In this document: one piece after another, positions 1 to 13,898 of the stretch
Position numbering within the stretch: the first letter of the stretch is position 1
Layout of the letters: every line of letters begins with the position of its first letter
NCBI GenBank assembly: GCA_024362935.1
Contig: JANCRA010000019.1
Span: 7,746,501-7,810,500, forward strand
DNA: 64,000 nucleotides
Direction: 5' to 3'
Source of the DNA: Setophaga petechia
Taxonomy: Eukaryota; Chordata; Aves; Passeriformes; Parulidae
Notes under the pieces: model-generated
Seen by the model: only the letters and a program-made list of their open reading frames with translations
Told to the model about the DNA's origin: nothing
Database searches by the model: none
Translations under genes and position numbers: made by a program

Positions 1-3000
1 CTTAAAGAAAGCAGTGACAAGTGAAGAAACTTCATAACTTTTTATTCAAGATTCTCATGTTGAACAAGTCAAGTGAGAGACAAGAAAGAGGGGAAAGAAA
101 ACAGAAACGTTCCTCTGAAAGTTCAGTTTTGCCTGGACTGCTGGTGTTGTTTTCTTATACTCTGCAACACTAATACATTGATCTGTGCTAATCTTCATGT
201 ACTTAATTTTAGTCCAGAGATGTATTTATTTTTCTGTTTAAAATCTAGAGGACTTGGAGGGAATTTTTCATGATGAAGTTGGATATGAAGCATTAAATGG
301 CTCATGCAGGAAAATATATGCTTCCTACGTGAGGCTCATATAGACATTCAAATTGTCAGGCTTATGTCAGTGAGGAAGATGCAGCACAGTGTCATTTTTT
401 TTCTTAGTATTGAAATGCTGAGCTTATTTTTTGCTTTTGATACGTTTCCACAGTTTTACAGAGCTATCCTTTAAAGGAAATGGTGTCTGGATGTGGCAGA
501 GTTCACCACCACTATTCCAAGGCTGAAATCAGTAATGAAGTGTTACTAGGTAAAGGTGACTTGACCCAAAATATCCACCTAGACTTGCATCTGTTCTAAA
601 GCCTGCTCTATTCTTTTCATTTCTCTGACCTGGAAGTTGCCTATATCTGTCTCCTTTCTCTAAGGATGAAAAATTGCATGTCTGGGGCTCTGCTTTCATC
701 TGGGAGGAGACAGAAAAAATGCATTTTCCATCCATGTGTGAGATGTTTTACAGTGTGTAACTGCAGTGATAAGCAGTGGTCTGTCAGAACTGTTCGGCAC
801 AAAGAGAGAGAGAATGGCAGTGAAACTGTGCTACAACTTCTGCAAAAGCAGAAGCCTTTGTAATCTCTGGTTTTTGGCAGCAGACTCCTCTGAAGATGGA
901 GAGAAAACATTGAGTTGCTGTGCTGAAAGAGTCTCTGTCAGTACAATCAAAATCTTGGTCAAGTGTTTTCTCTATAACTGGGCATCTACACTCATGCCTA
1001 TTTTGAAAAGTTTTGTCATGATTCCTTTCATGTATGAAAATATTTTTTATATATTAAATGGGGCTAATAGTTTTTCAGTATCTCCAGTAACATCATCTAA
1101 TTCATCCTCCATCTATGTGCCTGAATTTTTAAGATCTGTTCTCAGGATAACCAAAAGTTACACTATTAAGTTTTCCTAGGATTCATCAGAAAATCTGCTC
1201 CCAGTAATGATTACCAGATTTGCATGTGCCTAATAATTTTTCAGTAATGAGATTGCTCCTTCAAGAGAGTAGAAGAAAACTTGCACTGAGTTTTCCATTG
1301 CAAGCTTCATTGACTCACCACTAGAAAGGGACCTTCAATGTCAGGCTGTAAATCTCCCCAATAATGAAGTGACCTGAATTAGGTAATTGTCTCCTGAAAA
1401 GTCTATTAACAGTGTCTTTCTAAACTTTCCTAATTTTCTTCAGAAAAATTTAATTTTTTCAAAGATTTGATTCTAAGTTCAAGTCAGTCACAGTTTGAGC
1501 AAGTTTCAGTACAGAAGTTTCTCTCCATGAGAAAGTCCAAGCATGGAAGTTTTTCCTGACCTCACTGATCATCCTCTTTCATTGCAAGCAAGATGAATTC
1601 ACCTTTTACTGAAAGTAACTTGCCTGTCCAGCTTTTTCTTAGAGTCAGAACTACCAACCTTATCAAACCCTGCACAGGAAGACCTGGCACGTTCCTGGAG
1701 TCAGACTGCATGAGGTCTCCATGAGTAGCTGGGTATATTCAAGACACACCAGCCTCTGTTTTGCATCCATAAGTGATACTTATTTGTACTCTAGCTGTTT
1801 GGTTAGGACTTGGACATTATGACAGCTGTGACTAGCAAGTACCCAGAAAATGGAGACATTTCATGGAGTTTTAGAAGTGGCCTTGCAGCTACAGGAGGGA
1901 AAATTGCTGAATTTGTCTGTACTTTGGGTATTATTATTATTATTTACTTTTCTTCTGGAAGAAATTAATCAGTAATATTAAATACTGCCTATCTATCTAT
2001 TTGGTTTTCATACAGTGCTCTCTGCTGTTGTAATAATCCTATCTCATCATAGTATCCAATTTCTCTTCCTCCCATATAATTACATAATCTTTTTCAATAG
2101 TATTGCATATGTTCTTATAAACCCTGAAGGCAATGTTAGAAACAGTCTAAACTTGACTAGGAGGAGACACTTATATGCTAAGCAATATTTTACACTTGCA
2201 GGAAAGAAGCTCTAGAGAATAAAATATAGTGGAGAGATACAAAAGTGGTCTATAGGGAGAACTTTTTATCAGTGTGTGGGGGAAGTATCATAAAGTAAAA
2301 ATCCTTTCCTAAAAATCTTTAATACATCTTGAGCATTATAGCATGCTGAAATTTAACTTTTCCAGAATGCCATAAAGCTTTTTATAAGACAGATAAATCT
2401 AATTCTGCAAACCACTGGTTGATTCCCGGTTCAGTGCATGGGAACAGATGTCAAGATAATCTCATGCATCTTTGCTTTGCATTGCATGTCACTGAGGTGG
2501 AGGATCTCACTGTAGTGTGCCCCAGCATAGCAGGAGGCCAGTGTTGTAGCAGAATTAGAGTGATGCAGAAACCATACTCTCTCTCTGCACCTGAAAGGGT
2601 TAAACACTACAAAAACCTGTTCAGGGTTTTAGATTAAATCACACTGCAGAGCGTTTCTCTCTCTGGGCATGAGAGCAGCAAGAACATTATGATGTCCTCT
2701 TAGATAAGAAGTACTTTTTCTTTTTAAGTATCATTATGTGTTAGCTTGTCGTTTCAAGGACAGGATTTTTAGTAGGATTTTAAGATATGTCTAACAAAAA
2801 CAACTTGCCTGGCATGAGACCTGGATGGCACAATCATACTGCACAGCACTTGCTTGCAGACTTTCAAAGGAGAATTTTTGAACCACAGTGGTAGCAAATG
2901 CTGTAATAAAAGCTTAAAGGGAATTGTCTACTCTCAAGCCAAGGATGAAAGTCTGGGAAAGCAGTCAGTGTTCGAAAAAAAAAGAGTAGATAGTTAGACA

Positions 3001-6000
3001 TGAAGTTTTAAACAACTCTTCTGACTACTGGTCAAAGAATGAGAAGCTGAATCAAAATATGCCATGAGAAATAATATTAGCCTTTCTGTGTACCACTTTC
3101 TACTCTATGGGCTGTTGAAAGGAAATTATACTTCATATTTCATATTATCCATTTTATGCCAGTAAATGCCTTCATGTTATTGGCGTCATTTGAAGTATCC
3201 TAGCCTTAGTGCAAATTCAGCTCTCTCTGTTTCCCAGGTGGCATGTTTTGGGAGGAGTAGGAAAAAGAAAGGAGACAAACGTAGTTATAACAGAGAAAAA
3301 AGTAATGCAAAAGCCATGGTCTTTTCTCTTGGACTTGCTAGTCATCCTAAAGTGTGCCCAAAGGTTAGATTAAATAATATCTTTCACTTAACAACAAAAT
3401 TGTTATAAACCCCCAAAATCTAAGCTTAGAAAGTTACACCAGTACCATTTAAAAAAAAATTACGAAAAATACCATGTTAAGAAAAATCAAGGAATCTATT
3501 TCTGTGGCAGTGTACTGCTGGAACCAAATTCATGAGTGAAAAGTCAAAGAATGACAGAAAAATAGACTTATAGAAGTGTGGGTAATGGACATTGCTCAAG
3601 CTTTTCAATGCTTGACATGTTTTACCAGGTGGTATCTAAGAATTCAGGATTCAAAATTAGACACAGCTAAGATGTAAAGTATCTTAAAACCAGCCTCCTA
3701 TCTCAGTTCCTATTTTACCACAGTAAACTTACATATTCAAATCATGTACATCTGTGACGGGTATAACACTTTAAAAATACTTATACACAGAAAATCTGAA
3801 GATCCTTTCTTGTCCAGTGATCTCTGATGACTCAGTGTAAAACCTTTATTCAAAACCAGATCAAAAACTAAACAAACAGCAAAAAATAAAGTATTAAAAA
3901 AGTTTCACCCATCACTATGTACGTGAGCACATACTTTTATCCATCCGCTCTTTGCTTGAGTCATTTTTGCCTTTATGAAATTTCAAGCTATTAAAATCTC
4001 ATGAACAGATGCTCATAATATAGGGAGCAAACTTTGTCTAGGAACAGTTTAGAGTACTGTGTTCCAAAGTTATATCTATTTATACCTTTATTTTGGGAGA
4101 ACACTAATATGATTCACTGGAGTACCTTGAATGATGAGTCATCAGGACACAATGATAGAAGAATTATGTTTCAAAGAAAGCACAAATGTTAAGCTCTGCC
4201 AATTTTGAAGAAATGATAGTATGGTAAGAATGATATGTGTTACACGTGCAGGTAGCTACTTTCCTGGAGACTCATTTAGGATCATATTTTGCTGTTTCCT
4301 GAGCTGAATATCACCACAATTAATGAGACTGCTTGCAGAGTTGCTTTCTGTCAGTCTCCAAACCAGGGTTTTTAAAATACATTTTCTCATAGGCCATGAT
4401 TATTGTTATCCTTTATTATTTCACAGTGTTTGGAGATACCATCCCAAATATTGCATTAGTTAATACTAATTTAAGTGGGGGTTCATTGCTTCCTACTTCC
4501 CTAATTTTTTTCCATGGCCATGACTTTCTCAGATTGAGAACATGGAAGTAGAGAGGTAATAAGCTCCTAAGTATGTGAGCTAGGGAGGGGAGCAAAGAGT
4601 AAAGGAACAGAAGACTCCTATGTGTTGAATAAGGTTTTCCCTTGAGGTTTATTTTGAGCCTTTGAATTCCATGGACGTTGAAGATCCATTATCCAGGATG
4701 CAGAACTTACCCAGGCTTTTAAGTGCATGCCCATTGCCAGTATGGTCAGAAGCACACCTTTCTCCCACCCTTTTGTGTTCTGGCCACAAGCTTGGTCAGA
4801 GCTTCTCAAGTTCTGAAGATGCACCTTTTGAAAAAAGAAAACATGAAATCAGAATATGCTGTTTCTCCAGATATATTGGTCCAGTTGCAATAACATGGGA
4901 GGCTTTGGTGGCTGGAGTTTTGTTACAAGGAAAATTAGGTGTACCAAACCAAAAGGAGGTCCCCCCCACTTTTCTGCTATTCTTTCCTTATGGAAATAGA
5001 AAAATGTCAAGATGTGGATGGGAGACTGAGGTTGTTAGGGTTAGGACTGACAGATGAGGTGAAGGTGAAGGCTGAGCTACGTTCCCAGTTTGTTTCTGAA
5101 AAAGCAGACTCATTACTTAGGCAGACACTAAGAACCTAGACCCAGAAAAGCCTAGGCAGGGCAAGGAGATGTGAGATGTTGCAGTGGCTGCAATGCACAC
5201 AGCAGTATCCCAGTGTCCTGGTCTCAGCAGAGGACAGCAGTGGATGTCTGCAGAAAGAGGTTAAGGTTCTTGTGATACTCCCCTGCAATACCTCCCTCCC
5301 AGACCTTGGTGACTTGTACCTCTGGGTAAAAGAGTGTGGCACAGAGCTCAGACACAGACATTTAACCATGCACTCGTGTGACTGGTTTTGTAGCTTGCTC
5401 TGAGCTCACAGCAGTCACAGCTGCACAACAAACAGCCTGGAAGCGAAATGCTCTGAAGCTGCTGGGGACATTCCCTGAAACAATATGAAGACCAGAATGA
5501 ACAAATTTTCAGTGTGTGAAGGAGAACAGGAGAAGATGAAAGATGTCAATCCCCAAATAATTGTCCCTGGAATTTATTAGATAAAATGCTCAACTCACCC
5601 TAAGAAGCAAGATATTATTTGTTCTCCAGAAAAGTGTGAAATCCAGAAGGGAGGCCCCTTCCAGTCCCCATGTCTGGTCAGTGAGTTAATCACAAAAAAG
5701 AGACAGAACTCAAAGTCTTGTTTTCCCAGTACCAGTGAGTGACCCACACAGCTGTCTATCCCTGCTTCTTCAAAGGAGGGCAACTAAATAAAACTCAAGA
5801 GCTTTGTTATTCCTCAGGAGTGCAAGAAAGCCTTCCTAGGCTTGCAGCTGAGCAGCAGAGCACTGAAGCATGGAATTAATTATATACAGTAATTATTTGT
5901 ATTGACAGTGCAACAAAGACCTGATAGCAAAGGCTTTATTCAGTCAGTTGAACTATTCAAAAGGTGTTATTGCATTCACTGAGCTCTATCTTGAAATGAA

Positions 6001-6479
6001 AAATGTTTCTTACTTACCCCAATTAAAAAGCTCTTCCAGAGCCTTCACAACCAGGGTAATTTGAACTTCCTGATACCATGCTAATTTCACTCATGCTTAT
6101 CACATATTCATGTGCTGTTGCAGAAAAACTGTCCTTTAACTGAAACAAAATATTTTCTTTCTATGATACTGTTTCCCTGGAATGTGTTTAGAGAACTGTC
6201 CCTTCATTCTAGATTGCTCAGCCAAGCATCTTAACAACTCTTTGTGTTTGTTTGAATTTATGTTTTCTGAGAACAGATGTCCCTCACAACCTGCTTTCTG
6301 TCCCAAAGAAACAGAAATCCAGACAGTTTATTTGGCTCTCTGTTTCTTTTCAGTCCTGTTCCACCTGTGGGGAGTGCTTCTAGAGCAGAACAGGAGTGGC
6401 TGATGCCCTTTTTATATAAAGTTGCAAGGCAAGGGAAAAATGCATTGCACATATGAAAGAGACAAATTACAGCACCTTG
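1..6479. other. intergenic, AT-rich, no gene seen
   Basis: Short open frames on both strands show no domain, no convincing splice context and no family resemblance. A short TTA repeat lies at about 1929-1945. Nothing else is supportable. Confidence 0.75.
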
Positions 6480-6745
6480 TAGGGACAGAACAACGGAAAT
6501 GGCTTCAAAATTATAGAGGTTTAGGTTAGATATTAAGGAGAAATTCTTCACTGTGAGGGTGATCAGCCAGTAGGTCAGGTTGCCAAGAGAAGCTGTGGAT
6601 GCCACGTTCCTGGAAGTGTTCAAGGCCAGGTTGGATGGAGCTTTGGGCAACCTGGTCTAGTGGAAGGTGCCCCTGTCCTTGGAAGGGAGGTTACAAGTAG
6701 ATGATCTTTAAGGTCTCTTCCAACCAAAGCCATTTTATGATTCTG
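6480..6745 (+). mobile_element. CR1 LINE 3' end
   Basis: Matches the end of avian CR1 elements: ATTCTTCACTGTGAGGG, then GTTCAAGGCCAGGTTGGATG, then GATGATCTTTAAGGTC, finishing with ATGATTCTG. The 5' end is truncated, as is usual for CR1. Several substitutions and small indels suggest an old copy. No coding capacity remains. Confidence 0.93.
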
Positions 6746-9700
6746 TACAGTATGACTATAGTTCCAAGACTCACACTTAGCATAAGAAGAGCTGAGGTTT
6801 TCTGCTGGTCTTTTCCTTAAGCATTAAATAATTATCTCTTCTTTTTTTTGTTTTTTTGGTTTTTATTTTTTTAAGAAAACTAGCAAAAAATGCAAGTAAC
6901 TAAGTAATCATGTTGCTGTTGCTCATAATACAAAGGAAATAAATAATTTTTTTTTAAAAATTGAACTGAAAGCAAAATACTGAAAAGGTAAAACCTTGAT
7001 TACATCAGTGTAAATCCATTCCAGCTGTAACAGTGACTGTGGATTTTATTTTCTGCTGACCCATATTTCACAGTGCATCCTTCTGTTTTGGCCTTTTTCT
7101 TTCTCTTGACATATTCTACCTTTTCATCTCTCACATTCTGGTCCCTCCCTTTTCCCAGTGTGCCTTTCCTTATCCTTTCCTGACTGCAACTTCTAAGAAA
7201 GTTAAGGAATTTTAGCTGAAAGGCTGTAGCACAGTTGCCCTAGTATAGGAGTTTACTCTTACATGCATCCAAGGCAGAAGAGTCTATGATATCTGAAAGT
7301 TATTAATACCAGAATTTTTCCACCATAGCTTCATGGGGTTACCCTTAGACGTCTTTTTTTTCTGAAATTCTGAAAATTTCTTTCTGTCAATTGTCACAAA
7401 TTTTGGGGGCCAATACTGTTAAACAGTGTGTGCAACACCTTCACACAATGTATACAGTCAAGGAGAGTCAGGTAAGTGTATTTCAGTATGTGTTCACTAG
7501 GTCCAGTGAACTCCCCTGTTGTACCACTACTTTCACACAAGCATCTGCTATCAAGCAAATCACCCTCCATTCATTTGCTAGCTGGAATAAAGGTAAATTA
7601 ACCCATGTTGTCAGAGGAAAAAAACCCCATCAGCTTGCTTCCACAATATTTTGTGGACCTGTGTGTTTGTTTATTATCCACTGTTTTAATTCCCTCTTGA
7701 TGTTAAAATATTTTAATTCAATTATTACCACCAGGTCCTGTCCTTTGGTAGTACATTAGTGTTCATGAAGACATTCTCATAGGCAGAACTGATTTTTCCA
7801 GGACTTTTTTCACGTTTTGCTTTTCTAGGAGCCAATTACATCATGTGCTTAGCTGAATGTCATGGCATGAAATTTTCATGGAAATTTCCCAAAGAATAAA
7901 GGAAGATTCTCCTATTAACCTATTGACACATCATAGCATGTGGATAATTATATATTTTGTGCAGTCATAAAGAAGGAATGGTTGGTTTCATTTAGCCATG
8001 GTGATTAGTCAGCAAGTATCTCTAATATCACAATGCAAAAACTGAAGTGGAACAGAAATATCCATTCTGATTAAAGTATGAATACTCAGATGTAGTATTT
8101 TCACCATTAAATGCAACATGTGTTTAACAATTTCCCACAAAAGCAAAACCAGTGGACTAAAGGATTTTTGTGAGATGTTTTTCCTGGAGCTTAGTAGTGG
8201 GTTAGCAGAACTCTGATGAAGGTTGCCCTTAACAGAGGCAGCAAATGCATGTAATGTTCTCTCCCCTGGAATGAGAAAGTAAAGCAAAGAAGCCCTGATG
8301 AATGAATTGTTCTTCTATAAGAATTTTAACGTTAATATGAAGATTTTATGATGTGTGTATTAAAAGGCACACAAGGAAACCTCACTGAATTTGTACAAGA
8401 CAGTTTCTGGCATATTTACCAGTGAAGGAACTTCTCATCACAGTAGGTAAAGAGCAAAGTGGTAAGCATCATAACTAGATGTTTTGATTTGAATCCTTTT
8501 CTAATATGATTTCTGATCATACAACCAGATCTGTTATAAAGTAGCACTTGAGAACATGGGAATTATATTGGAGCCAAAACCTTGGCTCAGGTAAACATGG
8601 GACTTTAAAGTAAATGTTTTTCCTGATAATTCAAAATTTCTCACGGTGTAATGAGCTTCTCCATCTAGTCAATATATTAGTAAATGCATTAGGTAATTCT
8701 ATATTTATACTGGTAAATACATTAATCAATTTATCCTATGTTTAAAATCTCCTGTATGTGGTGAGTTTGTGTAGCTGTGACCCTACAAACAATTTCACAA
8801 AGGTCCACTCTGTCTTTGTACTTTGCACAGTGGTTTTATCTAGCATCTCCAAAAATTCTTGTCAGAGAAAGATGTACAGGAAGCACCATCTGGCTGGTGG
8901 TTATCTTTCAGCTGCAGTCAGAATTGAACTAATTTATGCTTTGGATATAAATATCCCTGAAAAGCTTATTTTCACTGGAGTATTAATTGTGTGGGAAAGG
9001 ACAAGGGTTATGGAGTTGGATTGTTGGCTCCGGTGGGAATACAGCAGTTCAATGAGACATTAACTGGAAAACTTAATTTTTCTACTACATTCAAATACTT
9101 TTTCCGTCCACATATTTCATCTAACTTTTTCATCATCTCAAACTCTTTGCTTCACTGTTGTTCAAATAAATCTCCAGCTCTCCAATAAAAATTGATTCTT
9201 TACAGTGTTTTTTTAAATTGGTTCATTACCTCAGCTAAACATCTGGCAGCAAGTGCAAAAAAAAGTGTATTAAAATAGAAATTCTTCCCATCACCTCTCT
9301 GCATCGAAATCCTGTCTGCTGCTGAACAGAGGTTCCTGCAACCACGCTCAGCCCATCAGTCAAGGCTGATGGTTTCTGCTCTTATCAGAAGTTAGGGAGC
9401 ACAGTCCCAATGTTCCCCCACACTTCTGACAACAGGACAGCGGATTTCTAGCATCACTGAGTCAGGCTCTCAGCCTGGAGAGGCTCATACTCACCCAGGT
9501 GTACTGCACATCACCTGCCAGCTTTTCATCCCTTCAGTCAAAGCATTTCCTTGGAAAACTGTTTTTTGTAATTTAATTATGGCTTACACACCATTTTATT
9601 TTTGTGTGTCTACAGAAATAGTGCTGCAATTGAATTTTCATGCCTTGCTATGCATTCCTAAATAGACTTAACCTGGTGAAAGTACACCAAATTCAAAAAC

Positions 9701-10447
9701 TATAAAGTAATTGAATACTCAAATACAGCAATTACTTCAGATGTAGAAATTGCAGCATTGAGTAGATCACCTTGCAAGTTACATCTGTGTATAGCTCTGT
9801 GTGGGTGGGACCACGAGCTCGAGAGATTGTAGCACAGACAATGAATTTTTTTTCAAACTGGAGGTGAAAATCTCTGCAAGACACTTGTGACCTTTTTATT
9901 TACTGACAGCTTTTATTTAAATTTGTAAAGAGGAAAGGTGAATATTTACTGAACCCAGATGAAACTAGATATAAATTACCATCCAGGGAATCTTGTCCAC
10001 TGACTCAAATTTAGCAAATAGAAAATGATTCTTCATTGGGCTTTTGTTCTAAAAATATCTTTTCCCAGATTACAATCAATTCATCTGTATGTTTGTTTTT
10101 GAAATATTTTAGTTTCCACATTTTCAAACCCCAGTTATTATTTTAAAGCATTGTAAATATCTTTCCTTAGTGAGCATATCACGTATGTTTCAGTTCAAAT
10201 TTCAAATTTGATGTCTGCAGCCTCAGCTCTCAGAAGGCTTTCTGAGATCTGTTGATTTCATTTATTCAAAATATTGAGGCCTCTGAAATACTGGGGAATG
10301 GATGGAGGTGTGGAATAGAAAAGTAAGGACAATGCAGTAAGGAAAATATTGAATGTATATATGTGTTTTAATCCTAGATACCAGCCAATTAATTTGTGTT
10401 GCCCAAGTATCAAATTAGGTAGCTGAAAATCTTAGAAAACTCCCCAT
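6746..10447. other. intergenic, no gene seen
   Basis: AT-rich sequence with T- and A-runs near 6840-6865 and 6945-6960. No repeat family or coding region was recognised. Confidence 0.7.
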
Positions 10448-10449
10448 AT

Positions 10450-10492
<43 letters not shown>

Positions 10493-10580
10493 TTTTCCTT
10501 CCTTCCTTCCTTCCTTCCTTCCTTCCTTCCTTCCTTCCTTCCTTCCTTCCTTCCTTCCTTCCTTCCTTCCTTCCTTCCTT
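10448..10580. repeat. compound microsatellite (TTTA)12 + (CCTT)21
   Basis: Twelve perfect 4-bp units of the ATTT type (10448-10495) run directly into twenty-one perfect CCTT units (10497-10580). The second block is pure pyrimidine on this strand, so it is a polypurine-polypyrimidine tract. No interruption is visible in 84 bp. Confidence 0.99.
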
Positions 10581-13500
10581 CTCCAAAAGTAAATTTAAGT
10601 GATTTTTTTTTAATAGCAACACTTTTATCTCAAGGGATAGTTCCCTTTGAAAAATAGAAATTATTTAGCAGACAAACAGTCACAAATTGCCACCACTGGA
10701 ACTTAATAAGTTCAAGACAGTAATCAAATTCTTGTGTAGAAAGACAGTGCTGGTATAGTGTTCTTTTAAGCTCATAGATTTTGGAATGCACTTTTCAGAA
10801 ATGTGAAGATTATCTTGCCTTTTCCTTAATTTTTCAGACCACTATATTAGTAAAAATGAAAGTCTTGATCAACCCTTTCATATTCATGACTTATGTCTTG
10901 ATAGCATTTAAAAGTAAAATTTCAGTTGCTATTTTAATTTTAAAGTACTTTCCCCATTAACTCATTAGAAAATATTTGATTTCTGCCTAATGAAAACACA
11001 CTTGAAGGTCAAAGCACAAATAAGCCCAGTCAGGGTTGAAATCCTTCCATCACTCTCTCTTTGCTCCTGACAGCATTAAACAAGGGACAAAAGGCAAATG
11101 TTAATAATGGAGTGTCAGCTTGGATGTTTGTCACTAACGTTGAATGTCCTTGCTCTTCTGTGTACTTTTATCAGTGCCCTTACATTCCTTTAAAATATTT
11201 TCTAGGAGAAAAACCTGTAAGAGAAAAACAGCACCATGTCAGCAAACAGTAAAATTATTTTGAGTTCCTTATGGGGATTCTGAGGATCTCTTCAGATGTT
11301 GAATCAAGATCCACAGTTGCATTCATCTGTCCTTGATGAACTACTCCCTAATTCTACTCCTTGCAGGAGATGACACAAATAAGGACATCACCAAAGGAAG
11401 CAGTCTAAAGAATTTATGGCCCATATGTTTTCCTAGAAACTATCAGAGATACTGTGTCACTGGATGTTTCCATAGGAAAGGCCCTGCCAATTTTCCTGCA
11501 AGACAGAAGAGCTGGTCCAACAGCATTCAGTGCATTCCCACTAATAGCTTGTTTTTCATTTGCTGTTTGAAATGTCACCATCAAGTTAGCAAAAAATAAA
11601 ATATGACTACCAAGCAGTAATGGGGATGAGTTAGATACCATTAGCAGCCTGGTCATGTCACTTAACTGATCACCCCAACTGCAATTGTCATCAGATCTCA
11701 GGTTTTGGCTACCAGAGGTATCCTAGGAGTGCCAAGAGCAGAGAGAAGGTTGTTTTTCCTCTGAGCCCCTGCACCAGATCTGCTCCTTCCCTCATCTGTG
11801 ATGAGCCAGTTGTTTCAGCCCAATCTCACTTCCACATCTTCCTAACTCCAGATGAAATCGTTGGCCAGAGAGGGTGGGAAGAGGAGCTGGTAGACTCTGC
11901 TGCTTAGTGGGATCCTCCAAGGAAATGGTCAGGTCTGGATTAGGCCTCCAGAGACTTTGGCACCTGGGATAGTGACCAAGATGACACTGTCCATATTTCT
12001 CTATTCGGTGCCAAACTAGGGGTCAAGCAAGTTAGTTTCTTCTGAGTCTGTTAGGAATGGTCCAAGAGAAAGGATTTTATTGAAACAGGGTATCCAGAAA
12101 TCCCCAGAATTCCATCCATGCTATAAATTGCCTACAAAACATTCACGTTAAAAAATAAGCAGCCTCACCCAAAAATGTTTTATGCAAAGATAAACTGTAT
12201 TCATGGGAGTGGTAGAGCCAATGGAGACAAACTTTAGTTTTAAACTGCAACATAGAACTACCATACACTGTATCATTGTCCTACCTTGGAATATGGTAGA
12301 GATTTGGGGGGTGTTTTGCTGCTACTGCCACTGCAACTTTGATGAGCTGGGCACAGTTCTTATTTGTTGGTCTGTTTGTTTCATTGTGCTTATGACAGCA
12401 GATTATTTTATTTATTGTTAGCAATAGACTTCTTCAATCTGTCTTCATAAGTCTAATAGAAATAGGTTGACCTGTGAATAACACACAATAGAAGAATGGA
12501 AAAACGTTTTCCTTAAAATTCAAAACACAGTAGTTTATTTCTTAACCTGCAGCAGACTTTTGAAGTGTGAAATGATCAGTGCAGTCTATAACACTTTACA
12601 GTCTAATATGGTTGCAAACTCTGTGAGGTGAAATGAACTTGTGGGAGAAGAATGAGTGCATGGTTGTGGAACAAGCCTGTGCAGTCTGGGTGTAAATTGC
12701 CAAAGACAAACACAGTCAAAGACTCTGCTTCAAAAAAGAATCAGAACATCCCAGCCTAAGCTCTGTCCCTATCCTGACATGCTGGTTTTCTCAGGAAATT
12801 GTCTGTCCCTGGGAATCACTGAGATGAGCCAGGAGCTCTTCCACCACAAGTGCCAGTTGTGTTTGTTGGGGGACACAGAAGGAGCTGTGGGAGCTCACAC
12901 ACACGCATAGGAGGGCTCACCATGGGTCTCAGCAAGCTTTGTCCTGTGAGAGCAGCATCAGTCTGTGCAGCTGAGCTTCTGATGTGAGGACTGCTCTCTG
13001 GGAGCCTTTTTACTTTAATGTAGTAAAATTAAAGGAGAATCAAAAAGTTAAGTATGAAAGCAGAAAAAAAGCCTTGCCCCTTGTTATTGGTAGAGATGAA
13101 TCCTGATCACTGCAATGACTTTGGAGTCAGAGACCGAAAGAGATGGATGGGGCCATTAGTGTTTCCAAAGGAACTTACAGTTGCTGCAGCTAAATGGTTG
13201 AGTAGGATTAATCTACTCAAAGATTTTGGTAATATTTGCATAGGTATTTAGTCTTCTGAACCAGTAATTTAAGCACTTCTGGTTAACAATTTCTACAAAT
13301 AAAAGAGGGAAGTAGAATAAAATTGAGCTGTCAGATCTTTTTATTTGGTTAATCATTTTAAACTCCCAAGATTCAGCCTCAAAATCTGTTCTCATTCTAC
13401 TCGGGTTTTGTGACCTCAAACTTTCGCTCAAGAGGAGAAATTTTTCTTGTTTCATCTTACTTCAACATTCACACCACAGTGAACCAATTTTGACATGAAA

Positions 13501-13866
13501 GACATTTTAACCACCTCAGGCTTCTTTCTCCTCCATGTTGCAATTGCACCTATTTTAAGTTGTCCTGACATAGAGACAAATTTATTTAAAATGGAGAATA
13601 ATTTATTTAAATTTACTATTGTGAAGCATTGTTCTAACTTTTAATGCTGTATATTTATTTTTGCTTCAGCAGCACATTTATGATAAGACATCCTTCTGAC
13701 TGTTTTACTTCATGACCAGCAAAGCTGCTACAGGCAGCACCACTGAGTGTTCACACCATACATAGTCTGAATAGCCTGCAGAGAACAGCCTAGTTCCTTA
13801 CTTGTGATTTTACTGTGATTTCTGTGCTTTAGATCTCTTTCTCATTTTATTTGCTTACACTTTGTT

Positions 13867-13898
13867 TTTAAAAATGGTGGCTGTTTAAAAATGGTGGC
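13867..13898. repeat. 17-bp-period tandem duplication
   Basis: The 15-mer TTTAAAAATGGTGGC occurs at 13867-13881 and again at 13884-13898, separated by two bases. Confidence 0.9.
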
